Shown one piece after another: positions 10,546-19,075 of a stretch of DNA of 64,000 bases. Source of the stretch: Achromobacter deleyi (lineage in GTDB: Bacteria > Pseudomonadota > Gammaproteobacteria > Burkholderiales > Burkholderiaceae_B); NCBI RefSeq assembly GCF_016127315.1, contig NZ_CP065997.1:4092001-4156000 (forward strand). The letters are read 5' to 3'. Under the pieces are notes generated by a model, which was not told the origin of the DNA, did no database searches, and saw nothing but the letters and a program-made list of their open reading frames with translations. The translations under genes were made by a program, and so were the position numbers. Positions within the stretch are counted from its first letter, which is position 1. Each line of letters starts with the position of its first letter.

Positions 10546-11757
10546 ATGACGCATTCGAATCGGCGGGTTTTCGTGGCCGCCACCTACGACACCAAGGGCC
10601 ACGAGGCCGAGTATGTGGTCGAGCTGCTCAAGCGCGAAGGCCTGGACGTGGTCTCGGTGGACGTGTCCACCACCGGCGCGGCCAGCGCCGCGCGGGTGCA
10701 GGCGCGGGAAATCGCGCGCAGCCATCCGCAGGGCGAGCAGGCCGTGTTCACGGGCGACCGTGGCAGCGCCATTGCCGCGATGGCGCTGGCGTTCGAACGC
10801 TACGCCGCCGCCAATCCCGATATCGGCGCCTTGCTGGGTCTGGGCGGCTCGGGCGGCACCGCGCTGATCACGCCGGCCATGCGCGCGCTGCCGATCGGCG
10901 TGCCCAAGCTGATGGTCTCGACCATGGCGTCGGGCAATGTCGCGCCGTATGTGGGCCCATCCGATATCGCGATGATGTATTCCGTGACCGACGTGGCGGG
11001 CCTGAACCGGATCTCGCGCCGCGTGCTGGCCAACGCCGCCGGCGCCATCGGCGGCGCCTTCCGCCAGGCCGCCACGGCCACGGGCGGCGACAGCCAGCCG
11101 GCCGTCGGCATCACCATGTTCGGCGTCACCACCGCCTGCGTGCAGCAGGTCACGCCGCTGCTCGAATCGCGCTATGACTGCCTGGTGTTCCACGCCACCG
11201 GCACCGGCGGCCAGTCGATGGAAAAGCTGCTCGACAGCCATCTGCTGTCGGGCGTGCTGGACCTGACCACCACCGAAGTCTGCGACTTCCTGTTCGGCGG
11301 CGTGCTGGCCTGCACCGAGGACCGCTTCGGCGCCGTGGCCCGTACCCGCGCGCCGTACGTCGGCTCCTGCGGCGCGCTCGACATGGTCAATTTCGGCGCC
11401 ATGGATTCGGTGCCCGAGCGCTACCAGGGCCGTACCTTCTACCCCCACAACCCGCAGGTGACGCTGATGCGCACCACCGCGGAAGAAAACCGCCGCCAGG
11501 GCGAGTGGATCGCCGACCGGCTGAACCGCTGCGACGGCCCCGTGCGCTTCCTGATCCCGGAAGGCGGCGTGTCGGCGCTGGACGCGCCGGGCCAGGCGTT
11601 CTGGGACCCGCAGGCCGACGCCGCGCTGTTCGACGCGCTGGAGTCGCGGCTGGTGCAGACCGCCAACCGCCGCCTGGTGCGCGTGCCGTGCCACATCAAC
11701 GACCCGCTGTTCGCCCGCGCCGCGGTCGAGCAGTTTCTCGACATCGCAACACACTGA
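10546..11757 (+). CDS. Tm-1-like ATP-binding domain protein (UPF0261)
   Basis: 403 residues starting at the ATG behind GGAGGAG. The sequence [20 protein letters not shown] at the N-terminus, [29 protein letters not shown] and the later GVTTACVQ and [15 protein letters not shown] segments are the UPF0261/Tm-1 family pattern. In tomato Tm-1, a domain of this type binds ATP and the viral replicase and is fused to a TIM-barrel domain. Here the TIM barrel is encoded by the next gene, 11 nt downstream. The bacterial function is unknown; the operon also contains an SRPBCC protein, hinting at small-molecule metabolism. Confidence 0.87.
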   Translation: MTHSNRRVFVAATYDTKGHEAEYVVELLKREGLDVVSVDVSTTGAASAARVQAREIARSHPQGEQAVFTGDRGSAIAAMALAFERYAAANPDIGALLGLGGSGGTALITPAMRALPIGVPKLMVSTMASGNVAPYVGPSDIAMMYSVTDVAGLNRISRRVLANAAGAIGGAFRQAATATGGDSQPAVGITMFGVTTACVQQVTPLLESRYDCLVFHATGTGGQSMEKLLDSHLLSGVLDLTTTEVCDFLFGGVLACTEDRFGAVARTRAPYVGSCGALDMVNFGAMDSVPERYQGRTFYPHNPQVTLMRTTAEENRRQGEWIADRLNRCDGPVRFLIPEGGVSALDAPGQAFWDPQADAALFDALESRLVQTANRRLVRVPCHINDPLFARAAVEQFLDIATH

Positions 11758-11768
11758 GGATTTCCGCC

Positions 11769-12599
11769 ATGCCGCGCTTCGACCGTAACCAACTGCTGGA
11801 CAAGTTCCGCGCCATGGTGCGCGCCCGCACCCCCATCGTGGGCGGCGGCGCCGGGACCGGACTGTCCGCCAAGTGCGAGGAAGCGGGCGGCATCGACCTG
11901 ATCGTGATCTACAACTCGGGCCGCTACCGCATGGCCGGGCGCGGCTCGCTGGCCGGCCTGCTGGCCTACGGCAACGCCAACGAGATCGTGGTCGACATGG
12001 GCCGCGAAGTGCTGCCGGTGGTCAAGCACACGCCGGTGCTGGCCGGCGTCAACGGCACCGATCCGTTCTGCGACTTCGACCTGTTCCTGGACGATCTCAA
12101 GCGCCAGGGCTTCGCCGGCGTGCAGAACTTCCCCACCGTGGGCCTGATCGACGGCACCTTCCGCGCCAACCTGGAAGAGACCGGCATGGGCTACGCGCTG
12201 GAAGTCGACATGATCCGCCTGGCGCACGAAAAGGGCATGTTGACCACGCCCTACGTCTTCAACGAGGACGACGCCGTGGCCATGACAAAGGCGGGCGCCG
12301 ACATCATCGTGGCGCACATGGGCCTGACCACCGGCGGCTCGATCGGCGCCGAGACCGCGCTGACGCTGGACGATTGCGTCGCCGTCATCGACCGTATCGC
12401 GGCGGCCGCGCTGGCCGTGCGTCCGGACGTGATCGTGCTGTGCCACGGCGGGCCCATCGCCACGCCCGAGGACGCCGCCCATATCCTGCGCCATTGCCAG
12501 CATTGCCATGGCTTCTACGGCGCCAGCTCGATGGAGCGCCTGCCTACCGAACGGGCGCTGACCGCCGCCACCCGCGAGTTCAAGCAACTGACTTTCTGA
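11769..12599 (+). CDS. phosphoenolpyruvate hydrolase-family TIM-barrel protein
   Basis: 276 residues. The segments [63 protein letters not shown] and [14 protein letters not shown] are those of the PEP hydrolase/mutase-like TIM-barrel family that forms the C-terminal half of plant and fungal Tm-1-type proteins. [12 protein letters not shown] and HGGPI are candidate active-site loops. The start is the ATG 11 nt after the Tm-1-like stop; a frame continues upstream but overlaps the preceding gene. Catalysis is unproven in this subfamily. It most likely partners physically with the Tm-1-like protein. Confidence 0.86.
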   Translation: MPRFDRNQLLDKFRAMVRARTPIVGGGAGTGLSAKCEEAGGIDLIVIYNSGRYRMAGRGSLAGLLAYGNANEIVVDMGREVLPVVKHTPVLAGVNGTDPFCDFDLFLDDLKRQGFAGVQNFPTVGLIDGTFRANLEETGMGYALEVDMIRLAHEKGMLTTPYVFNEDDAVAMTKAGADIIVAHMGLTTGGSIGAETALTLDDCVAVIDRIAAAALAVRPDVIVLCHGGPIATPEDAAHILRHCQHCHGFYGASSMERLPTERALTAATREFKQLTF

Positions 12600-12610
12600 C
12601 AGGAGTCCGC

Positions 12611-13054
12611 ATGCCGCATACCGTCTACACCAGCGCCATCGTCCAGGCGCCGCTGGCCAAGGTCTGGCCGCAGTTCCGTGATTTCAATGGCCTGGCGGGA
12701 TGGCATCCCGGCATCGCCCAGAGCCGCCTGGAAGAGGGCGGCCGCCACGATGCGGTCGGCTCGGTGCGCTACCTGTCGCTCAAGCCTTCGGGCTTCGTGC
12801 GCGAGCAGCTGCTGACGCTGGACGACCCCGGCACGGCGCTGCGCTACTCGATCATCGAGACCGACCTGCCGATGCGCGACTACGTCGCCGGCGTCACCTT
12901 GACGGCGATCACCGAGAGCGGCGCCACGTTGGTGGAGTGGTGGGCCGATTTCCGCGTCGAGGGCGACGCCGATTTGCAGGCGGTTGCGACCGCCGTGGGG
13001 CAGGGCGTGTTCGCCGCCGGCCTGGCCGCGCTGGACGAGAAGCTGCGCGGCTGA
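12611..13054 (+). CDS. SRPBCC-family protein (polyketide cyclase/START-like)
   Basis: 147 residues behind an AGGAG site, 11 nt after the TIM-barrel gene. YTSAIVQAPLAKVWPQFRDFNGLAGWHPGIAQSRLEEGG is the usual start of an SRPBCC helix-grip fold, with the C-terminal amphipathic helix ATAVGQGVFAAGLAALDEKL closing the hydrophobic cavity. These proteins bind or transform small hydrophobic ligands. As third gene of the Tm-1-like operon it may bind the compound that the operon handles or that the TetR repressor senses; that is inference. Confidence 0.85.
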   Translation: MPHTVYTSAIVQAPLAKVWPQFRDFNGLAGWHPGIAQSRLEEGGRHDAVGSVRYLSLKPSGFVREQLLTLDDPGTALRYSIIETDLPMRDYVAGVTLTAITESGATLVEWWADFRVEGDADLQAVATAVGQGVFAAGLAALDEKLRG

Positions 13055-13072
13055 GCCACGCTTATCGTCATG

Positions 13073-13098
13073 GCGTCGCGCGTCCGCGCGGCGCTTTC
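13073..13098 (+). terminator. possible terminator of the Tm-1-like operon
   Basis: GCGTCGCGC (13073-13081) pairs with GCGCGGCGC (13086-13094), one G-T wobble, loop GTCC, then TTTCGCTTTCG. It lies 19 nt after the SRPBCC stop and just before the stop of the convergent LysR gene. The T-rich tail is interrupted, so strength is uncertain. Confidence 0.45.
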
Positions 13099-13106
13099 GC
13101 TTTCGC

Positions 13107-14075
13107 TCAACCGCGCTTGCGTGTCGCGCCCGCCGCCAGCCGGCAACCGGCCGGCAACGCCGCGCCGCGCAGGTAATCGCGGATGGCGCGGATCAACGCC
13201 TCGGCCGCCGGGCTGAGCGCGTATTCCTTGTGGCGGATGATGCACATCGTGCGCACCACCGTCGGCCGCGCCAGCAGCGCGTAGTCCAGTTCGGGCTCCA
13301 TCACGCGCTGCGCCGCCAGCGCGGGCAGCAGCGCCACGCCCATGCCCGCCTTCACCAGCGCCGCCTGCGAGGTGGTGCTGGAGGCTTCATAGAAGGGCGC
13401 CGCCGCCTCGATCGGCAGGTCCGCCCGGGCGCGCAGCAGCGCCATGATGCCGGTCTCGTCCACCACCCCCACCAGCTTGCGGCCGGCCAGGTCGGCCCAG
13501 CGCATGGCGCCGTCGCGGCCCGGCCTCAGGCTGGTGTCGTCGCGCCGGTACAGCACCCCGAAGCGGTCTTCCAGCAGCGGATCGAAATGCAGGCCCGGCG
13601 CGTCCGCCCAGCGGCTGGTCAGGCCGAAGTCGACCTCGCGCGTGGTCACCTTGCGCTGGATGCGGCCGGAATTGTCGTCGCTGAGATACAGGCGGATGGC
13701 GGGATACTGCGCCGAGAACACCGCCGCCGCCGGCGCGATGAGCTGCGTGATGGCCGACGGCGCGGCGGCCACGCCGACGCGGCCGCGCTCCAGTGCGCCA
13801 AAGCGCACCACATCCTCGATCACGCCGTCGAAGTCGGCCAGCAGGCGCATCACGCGCGGCAGGAATTCCTCGCCCGCCGCGGTCAGCAGCACGCGCCGGC
13901 TGGTGCGCGCGAACAGCTGCGTGGCCAGCGCGTCCTCCAGCTGCCGCACCAGGCTGGTCACGGACGACTGGGTCTGGAACAGGCGCTTGCCCGCGTGCGT
14001 GAAACTGGATTCCTGCGCCACCGCGACGAACGCGGTCAGGTGCTTGAGGGTGACGTGCTTGGGCAGGCGATGCAT
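13107..14075 (-). CDS. LysR-family transcriptional regulator
   Basis: 322 residues from the ATG giving MHRLPKHVTLKHL; a TTG at 14108 would add 11 residues. The N-terminal HTH (FVAVAQESSFTHAGKRLFQTQSSVTSLVRQLEDAL) is followed by a two-lobed substrate-binding-type domain. It is divergent from the D-aminoacylase gene, with the interrupted repeat GATCAAT/ATTGATC between them, so it probably activates or represses that gene and the downstream Bug receptor. Inducer unknown, plausibly the hydrolase substrate or product. Confidence 0.87.
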   Translation of the reverse strand: MHRLPKHVTLKHLTAFVAVAQESSFTHAGKRLFQTQSSVTSLVRQLEDALATQLFARTSRRVLLTAAGEEFLPRVMRLLADFDGVIEDVVRFGALERGRVGVAAAPSAITQLIAPAAAVFSAQYPAIRLYLSDDNSGRIQRKVTTREVDFGLTSRWADAPGLHFDPLLEDRFGVLYRRDDTSLRPGRDGAMRWADLAGRKLVGVVDETGIMALLRARADLPIEAAAPFYEASSTTSQAALVKAGMGVALLPALAAQRVMEPELDYALLARPTVVRTMCIIRHKEYALSPAAEALIRAIRDYLRGAALPAGCRLAAGATRKRG

Positions 14076-14093
14076 TTCAAATCGAGATAGATA

Positions 14094-14124
14094 GATCAAT
14101 AAAAACAATTTTTGCAGATTGATC
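14094..14124. promoter_or_regulatory. inverted repeat, likely LysR-type regulator binding site
   Basis: GATCAAT (14094-14100) and ATTGATC (14118-14124) form a perfect 7-bp inverted repeat separated by 17 nt of AT-rich sequence. It lies in the 149-nt gap between the LysR gene and the divergent D-aminoacylase gene. The AT content contrasts sharply with the surrounding GC-rich DNA. Confidence 0.55.
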
Positions 14125-14224
14125 GGGCGGACGATACTAGGGGCTTCATCAAGGACCAGGGGCGCCCGCGGGCGCCCCGCGAGCGGCCGGTGTCCAAGCC
14201 GGCCGCCATCAAGACGGAAGTTGC

Positions 14225-15691
14225 ATGCAGGAAAATCTGGATCTGGTTATTGAAGGCGGCTGGGTGATCGACGGGCTGGGCGGACCGCGCCGGCGCGCCG
14301 ACGTCGGCATCCGCGGCGAACGCATCGCCGCCATCGGCGACCTGTCGGCCACGCCGGCCGGCCGGCGCATCGATGCCGGCGGCAAGATCGTCGCGCCCGG
14401 TTTCATCGACACCCATGGTCACGACGACCTGATGTTCGTGGAAAAGCCGGGCCTGGAATGGAAGACCAGCCAGGGCATCACCTCGGTGGTGGTCGGCAAC
14501 TGCGGCATCAGCGGCGCGCCGGCGCCCTTGCCCGGCAACACCGCCGCGGCGCTGGCGCTGCTGGGCGATTCGCCGTTGTTCACGGACATGGCCGCGTATT
14601 TCGGCGCGCTGCAGGCGCAACGGCCGATGATCAACGTGGCCGCGCTGGTGGGCCACGCCAATCTGCGCCTGGCCGCGATGCGCGACCCGGCGGCGCAACC
14701 CAGCGCCGACGAACAGCAGGCGATGGAGCGCATGCTGGCCGAGGCCCTGGAGGCTGGCGCGGCGGGATTCAGCACCGGGCTGGCCTATCAGCCCGGCGGC
14801 GTCGCCGAGGCGGCCGAACTGGACGGCCTGGCGCGGGTGGCGGCCGCGCGCGGCGCGCTGCACACCAGCCACATCCGCAACGAGGGCGACGCGGTCGAGG
14901 CCGCGGTCGACGAGGTGCTGTCGGTGGGCCGCCGCACCGGTTGCGCCACGGTGCTGTCGCACCACAAATGCATGATGCCGGCCAACTGGGGCAAGAGCGC
15001 GGTCACGCTGGCCAACATCGACCGCGCCCGCGCCGACGGCGTGGACGTGGCGCTGGACATCTATCCCTATCCCGGCAGCTCCACCATCCTGATTCCGGAG
15101 CGCGCCGACCAGATCGACGACATCCGCATCACCTGGTCGACCCCGCACCCGGAATGCGGCGGCCAGTCGCTGGCCGAGATCGCGGCGCGCTGGGACTGCG
15201 ACCCGGTCACGGCCGCGCGCCGGCTGTGCCCGGCCGGCGCGATCTACTTCGCCATGGACGAGAACGAGGTGCGCCGCATCTTCCAGCACGAGTGCTGCAT
15301 GGTGGGCTCCGACGGCCTGCCCAACGACGCGCATCCGCATCCACGCCTGTGGGGCAGCTTCACGCGGGTGCTGGGCCGCTATGTGCGCGAGGCCGAGCTG
15401 CTGACGCTGGAGGCGGCGGTGGCGAAGATGACGGCGCTGCCGGCGCGCGTGTTCGGCCTGGCGGACCGGGGCCGGCTGGCCGTCGGCGCCTGGGCCGACG
15501 TGGTCGTGTTCGACGCCGACACGGTGCGCGACCGCGCCACCTGGGACGCGCCGACGCTGGCCTCGGCCGGCATCGAGCACGTGCTGGTCAACGGCTGCCC
15601 GGTGTTTCCGGCGGCGCCCGAGGCGCACCGCCCCGGCAGGATCTTGCGCCGCGATGCCAGCATCGCGGGCGCGCCGAGTCTTTCCCCATAA
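14225..15691 (+). CDS. N-acyl-D-amino-acid deacylase (D-aminoacylase family amidohydrolase)
   Basis: 488 residues. DLVIEGGWVIDGLGGP and GKIVAPGFIDTHGHDD form the N-terminal beta-sandwich junction and first metal motif (HGH). VVVGNCGISGAP supplies the metal-bridging Cys typical of D-aminoacylases, with LHTSHIRNEGD (His), LSHHKCM (His) and MVGSDGLP (Asp) as further metal and catalytic positions. The family removes acyl groups from N-acyl-D-amino acids in the cytoplasm, releasing D-amino acids and a carboxylate. GGAAG precedes the ATG. The following Bug receptor may bring in the substrate or an organic acid. Other D-amidohydrolase substrates cannot be excluded. Confidence 0.88.
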   Translation: MQENLDLVIEGGWVIDGLGGPRRRADVGIRGERIAAIGDLSATPAGRRIDAGGKIVAPGFIDTHGHDDLMFVEKPGLEWKTSQGITSVVVGNCGISGAPAPLPGNTAAALALLGDSPLFTDMAAYFGALQAQRPMINVAALVGHANLRLAAMRDPAAQPSADEQQAMERMLAEALEAGAAGFSTGLAYQPGGVAEAAELDGLARVAAARGALHTSHIRNEGDAVEAAVDEVLSVGRRTGCATVLSHHKCMMPANWGKSAVTLANIDRARADGVDVALDIYPYPGSSTILIPERADQIDDIRITWSTPHPECGGQSLAEIAARWDCDPVTAARRLCPAGAIYFAMDENEVRRIFQHECCMVGSDGLPNDAHPHPRLWGSFTRVLGRYVREAELLTLEAAVAKMTALPARVFGLADRGRLAVGAWADVVVFDADTVRDRATWDAPTLASAGIEHVLVNGCPVFPAAPEAHRPGRILRRDASIAGAPSLSP

Positions 15692-15725
15692 CAAGCAGAA
15701 CCGATCCCCACAGGAGACAAACCCG

Positions 15726-16685
15726 ATGATCCGCAAGACTTGCGTCGCCCTGGCGCTGGCCGCCCTGTTGCCGGCGGCCCACGCCGAATTCCCCGACCGT
15801 CCCATCACCTTGATCGTGCCGTTCCCGGCCGGCGGTCCCACCGACATCGTCGGCCGGCTGGCCGCGGCCAAGGCCGGCGAGATCCTGGGCCAGCAGATCG
15901 TGGTGGAGAACCGCACCGGCGCGTCCGGCACCATCGGCATGGCGGCCACCGCGCGCGCCAAGCCGGACGGCTACACCGTCGGCCTGGCGACCGTCAGCAC
16001 GCATGGCACCGCGCCGCACCTGTTCCCGAACCTGGCCTACGATCCGGTCAAGGACTTCACGCCGGTCAGCAACCTGGTGACCAGCCCCAACATCCTCAGC
16101 GTCAATCCGCAATACCCGGCCAGGACCCTGGCGGAATTCGTGGCGCACGTGCGCGCCAATCCCGGCAAGGACGGCTACGCCAACGCTGGCGCCGGCGGCA
16201 TCAACGACCTGGGCATGATCTGGTTCCTGCAGATCACCGGCGGCAAGATGAACAGCATTTCCTATCGGGGGTCGGCGCCGGCGCTGACCGACACGGTGGG
16301 CGGCGTGGTGCCGGTGATCTTCGACAACTTCCCGTCGTCGCTGCCGTACATCAAGAGCAAGCACCTGCGTCCCCTGGCCATCACCGGCGAGACGCGCAAC
16401 CCGCGCCTGCCGGACGTGCCGACCTTTGCCGAGCAGGGCTACAAGGATTACGACGTCACCGCCTGGTACGGCGTGGTGGGGCCGGCGGGCATGCCCGCCG
16501 AGGTGCGCGACAAGCTGGCGCAGGCCTTCGCCAAGGCGGTGCGCGACCCCGCCACCGCGGCCAAGATGGAGGAGACCGGCGCGTTCCCGCTGGGCAACAC
16601 GCCGGCCGAATTCGGCGAACAGATCCGCGCCGAGCGCGATCGCTGGAAGACGGTGATCGACCGCGCGCAGATCAAGCTGCAATAG
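15726..16685 (+). CDS. Bug-family tripartite tricarboxylate transporter receptor
   Basis: 319 residues from the ATG after AGGAG. A short signal peptide (LALAALLPAAHA) is followed by [24 protein letters not shown], the diagnostic Bug segment, then VVENRTGASGTIG and the DVPTFAEQG motif. The protein is periplasmic and binds carboxylate ligands for a TctAB-type permease, or acts as an orphan sensor. No TctA/TctB gene is nearby. It follows the D-aminoacylase by 34 nt and is likely cotranscribed. Confidence 0.93.
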   Translation: MIRKTCVALALAALLPAAHAEFPDRPITLIVPFPAGGPTDIVGRLAAAKAGEILGQQIVVENRTGASGTIGMAATARAKPDGYTVGLATVSTHGTAPHLFPNLAYDPVKDFTPVSNLVTSPNILSVNPQYPARTLAEFVAHVRANPGKDGYANAGAGGINDLGMIWFLQITGGKMNSISYRGSAPALTDTVGGVVPVIFDNFPSSLPYIKSKHLRPLAITGETRNPRLPDVPTFAEQGYKDYDVTAWYGVVGPAGMPAEVRDKLAQAFAKAVRDPATAAKMEETGAFPLGNTPAEFGEQIRAERDRWKTVIDRAQIKLQ

Positions 16686-16705
16686 CGCGCGGCGCGAATC
16701 CGCGC

Positions 16706-16729
16706 GGGCCGGCCTGTTGCCGCCGGCCC
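16706..16729 (+). terminator. GC hairpin after the Bug receptor gene
   Basis: GGGCCGGC (16706-16713) pairs perfectly with GCCGGCCC (16722-16729), loop of 8 nt, 20 nt past the stop. No T-run follows, so it is a terminator candidate only. Confidence 0.4.
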
Positions 16730-16809
16730 GGCGCGCGGCGCGGGGAGGGGCCGCGAACGGGAAATTTCAAATAAGATAAACCTCCCGTTACGCGTTACCG
16801 GAGGTCGTC

Positions 16810-17364
16810 ATGCTTGACTCGCAAGTCGTGGATCAGATCGGTCGTCACTGGGGTTGGGTGGCATTGCGCGGCGTCGTCGCCATCCTGTTCGGCCTGATGG
16901 CCATGTTCATGCCGGCGATCACGCTGTCGGCGCTGGTGCTGGTGTGGGGCGCGTTCGCGCTGGCCGATGGCGTGCTGGCGCTGATCGCGGGTATCCGCAT
17001 CCGCGACCGGGGCAGGCCGCTGTGGGCGCTGATCGTGGTCGGCCTGCTGGGGGTGGGGGCCGGCATCGCCACCTTCCTGTGGCCGGGCCTGACCGCGCTG
17101 GTGCTGCTCTACATCATCGCCTTCTGGGCGCTGGTGGCCGGCGTGTTCCAGGTCATCGCCGCGATCCGCTTCCGCAAGGACATCCGCAATGAGTGGTTCC
17201 TGGGGCTGTCGGGGCTGGTGTCGATCCTGTTCGGCGCCATGCTGGTGATGCAGCCGGGCGCCGGCGCGCTGGCGCTGGTGTGGGTCATCGGCATCTACGC
17301 CGTGTTCTTTGGCATACTGCTGCTGGTCTTTTCCTTGCGCCTCAAGCAGCATCGCGCGCCCTGA
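16810..17364 (+). CDS. HdeD-family membrane protein
   Basis: 184 residues with six hydrophobic segments arranged as three repeated pairs, as in HdeD (DUF308). It starts with the typical GWVALRGVVAILFGLMAMFMPAITLSALVLVWGAF. A GGAGG site precedes the ATG. HdeD contributes to acid resistance at high cell density in E. coli; here the role is unproven. It is 3 nt upstream of crcB, so the two are cotranscribed. Confidence 0.87.
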   Translation: MLDSQVVDQIGRHWGWVALRGVVAILFGLMAMFMPAITLSALVLVWGAFALADGVLALIAGIRIRDRGRPLWALIVVGLLGVGAGIATFLWPGLTALVLLYIIAFWALVAGVFQVIAAIRFRKDIRNEWFLGLSGLVSILFGAMLVMQPGAGALALVWVIGIYAVFFGILLLVFSLRLKQHRAP

Positions 17365-17367
17365 TCC

Positions 17368-17760
17368 ATGTCCGCCTACCAGACCCTGATTCCCCTGAAT
17401 TTCCTGGCCGTGGGGCTGGGCGCCATGCTTGGCGCCTGGGCCCGCTGGCTGGTCAGCCTGTGGCTCAATACCGGGTCCTGGCCCTGGGGCACGCTGGCGG
17501 CCAACCTGACCGGCGGCTACCTGGTGGGATTGGTGCTGGCGCTGGTGGCCGGCCATCCCGAGTGGCCGGCCTGGGTGCGGCTGGGGGCCATCACCGGCTT
17601 CATGGGCGGGCTGACCACCTTTTCGACCTTCTCGGCCGAGACCGTCGCCATGCTGGAGCGCGGCGCCTATGCCGGCGCGCTGGGCTACGCCGGGATCAGC
17701 CTGATCGGGTCGTTGCTGCTGACCGGATTGGGACTGGCGACGGTCAGCCTGCTGCGCTGA
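17368..17760 (+). CDS. crcB: CrcB/Fluc fluoride channel
   Basis: 130 residues with four TM helices. GAMLGAWARW, the pore Asn in NLTGGYLVG (N46) and the phenylalanine box in GFMGGLTTFSTFSAET (F85, F88) match dual-topology Fluc channels. The sequence closely resembles the structurally studied B. pertussis Fluc. The antiparallel dimer exports cytoplasmic fluoride. No fluoride riboswitch is visible upstream. The 3' end overlaps the 3' end of convergent hpnE by 17 nt. Confidence 0.95.
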   Translation: MSAYQTLIPLNFLAVGLGAMLGAWARWLVSLWLNTGSWPWGTLAANLTGGYLVGLVLALVAGHPEWPAWVRLGAITGFMGGLTTFSTFSAETVAMLERGAYAGALGYAGISLIGSLLLTGLGLATVSLLR

Positions 17761-19075
17761 CGCGCGGGTTCAGCACCCGCGCCGCTTCCAGGCCGCTGCG
17801 CACGGCGCCTTCCAGCACCCCGGGATAGCCGGTGTCGGTCCAGTCGCCGGCCAGCGCCAGCGTGGACCAGGGGGTGCTGTTCAACGGCCGGGTCAGGCCC
17901 GGCACCGCCGCGAAGGTGGCGCGCTTCTCGATGAACAATTCCGCCGCGGTCACTTCCGGCATCGGCGGCAGCCGCTGCGGATGGCCCGCGGCCTGCTCGG
18001 CCACCTGGTCGATCAGGGCCTCGATGGCCTGGTGGCGGTTGCGTTCGGCCAGGCCGGTGGCGGCGCTGGCGACCACCGCCAGTTCGCCGGCCAGGGCGTC
18101 GCCGGCCAGTTGCGCGCGGTCGAACAGCCATTGGCCGACGTGGCCGCGGGCGGGCTCCTCGCGCAGCATCATCATGGGTTCGGGTAGCCGCCAGGGGCCG
18201 GCCAGCCGCAGGTTGAGCGTGGCGATCGGCAGGTAGTCGAAGGCGCGCAAGGCGTCCAGCAGCCCGGTCGCGCCCGCGGCCCGCAGCGGCGCCTCCAGCA
18301 GGCGCGCGGCGAAGGTCGGCGGCACCGCCAGCACGGCGGCGTCGAAGCGTTCCTGGTTGATGTCGATGCCGTCTTCCGACGGCTGCAGCTGGCGCACCGT
18401 GCTGCCGTAGCGCATGGTGACCTGGCGCGCGGCGGCATCCGGCCACAGCGCCGACAGGTCGGTGCAGGGCAGCAGCAGGTCGCTGTCCTCGCGGTTGCCG
18501 GCCAGGCTGTCGCGCAGCACGCGGGCGAACAGCCCGGCGCTGGCGCTGGCCACGGGGGTGTTCAGGGCGGCCAGGCAGAGCGGCTCCCAGACCTGGCGGA
18601 TCAGGGCGTCGGATTGGCCGTGGTAGTGCAGCAGCTGCTGCACGGTCCAGTCGCGCGGTGGCGTCCAGGACATGGCGCGCAGGCCGCGCATCAGGCGCAG
18701 CGTGGCGAAGCGGTCGGACCACGTCAGGCCGCGCGCGCCCAGGATCGCCACCGCCATGTGCAGGGGCGCGGGCAGGCGCGGCGCCGACAGCCGGAAACGG
18801 CCGTCCAGGCTCGCCAGCCGCAGCGACCGGCGCATCAGCAGGGCATCGGGGTTGCGGCCCACCCGGCGCATCAGCGCCAGCGTGTGCTTGTAGGCGCCGG
18901 ACAGCAGGTGCTGGCCGTTGTCCAGCGGCGACTCGAAGCCGTCGTGGAACACGCGCCGGGCGCGGCCGCCGGGCGTGTGCCCGGCTTCGAAGACGGTGAC
19001 CTTGGCGCCGGCCTCGCGCAGGGCGACGCTGGCCGCCAGGCCCGCCCAGCCGGCGCCGATGACCGCCGCCTTCAC
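17744..19075 (-). CDS. hpnE: hydroxysqualene dehydroxylase HpnE
   Basis: 443 residues, starting at a GTG that overlaps the hpnD stop as GTGA. The N-terminus AAVIGAGWAGLAASVALREAGAKVTVFEA is a Rossmann FAD site, followed by GGRARRV and, at the C-terminus, LALAGDWTDTGYPGVLEGAVRSG. This is the pattern of HpnE, which reduces hydroxysqualene to squalene using FADH2. It is third in the hpnC-hpnD-hpnE operon that makes squalene from two farnesyl diphosphates in bacteria without classical squalene synthase. The other possible assignment is a phytoene desaturase-like amine oxidase, but the gene order argues for HpnE. Confidence 0.93.
   Translation of the reverse strand: MKAAVIGAGWAGLAASVALREAGAKVTVFEAGHTPGGRARRVFHDGFESPLDNGQHLLSGAYKHTLALMRRVGRNPDALLMRRSLRLASLDGRFRLSAPRLPAPLHMAVAILGARGLTWSDRFATLRLMRGLRAMSWTPPRDWTVQQLLHYHGQSDALIRQVWEPLCLAALNTPVASASAGLFARVLRDSLAGNREDSDLLLPCTDLSALWPDAAARQVTMRYGSTVRQLQPSEDGIDINQERFDAAVLAVPPTFAARLLEAPLRAAGATGLLDALRAFDYLPIATLNLRLAGPWRLPEPMMMLREEPARGHVGQWLFDRAQLAGDALAGELAVVASAATGLAERNRHQAIEALIDQVAEQAAGHPQRLPPMPEVTAAELFIEKRATFAAVPGLTRPLNSTPWSTLALAGDWTDTGYPGVLEGAVRSGLEAARVLNPRVSAAG

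Noticed and set aside
16686..16809. possible fluoride riboswitch upstream of the hdeD-like/crcB unit
   Set aside because: I could not find the conserved riboswitch core or pseudoknot elements; only an ordinary GC hairpin is present.
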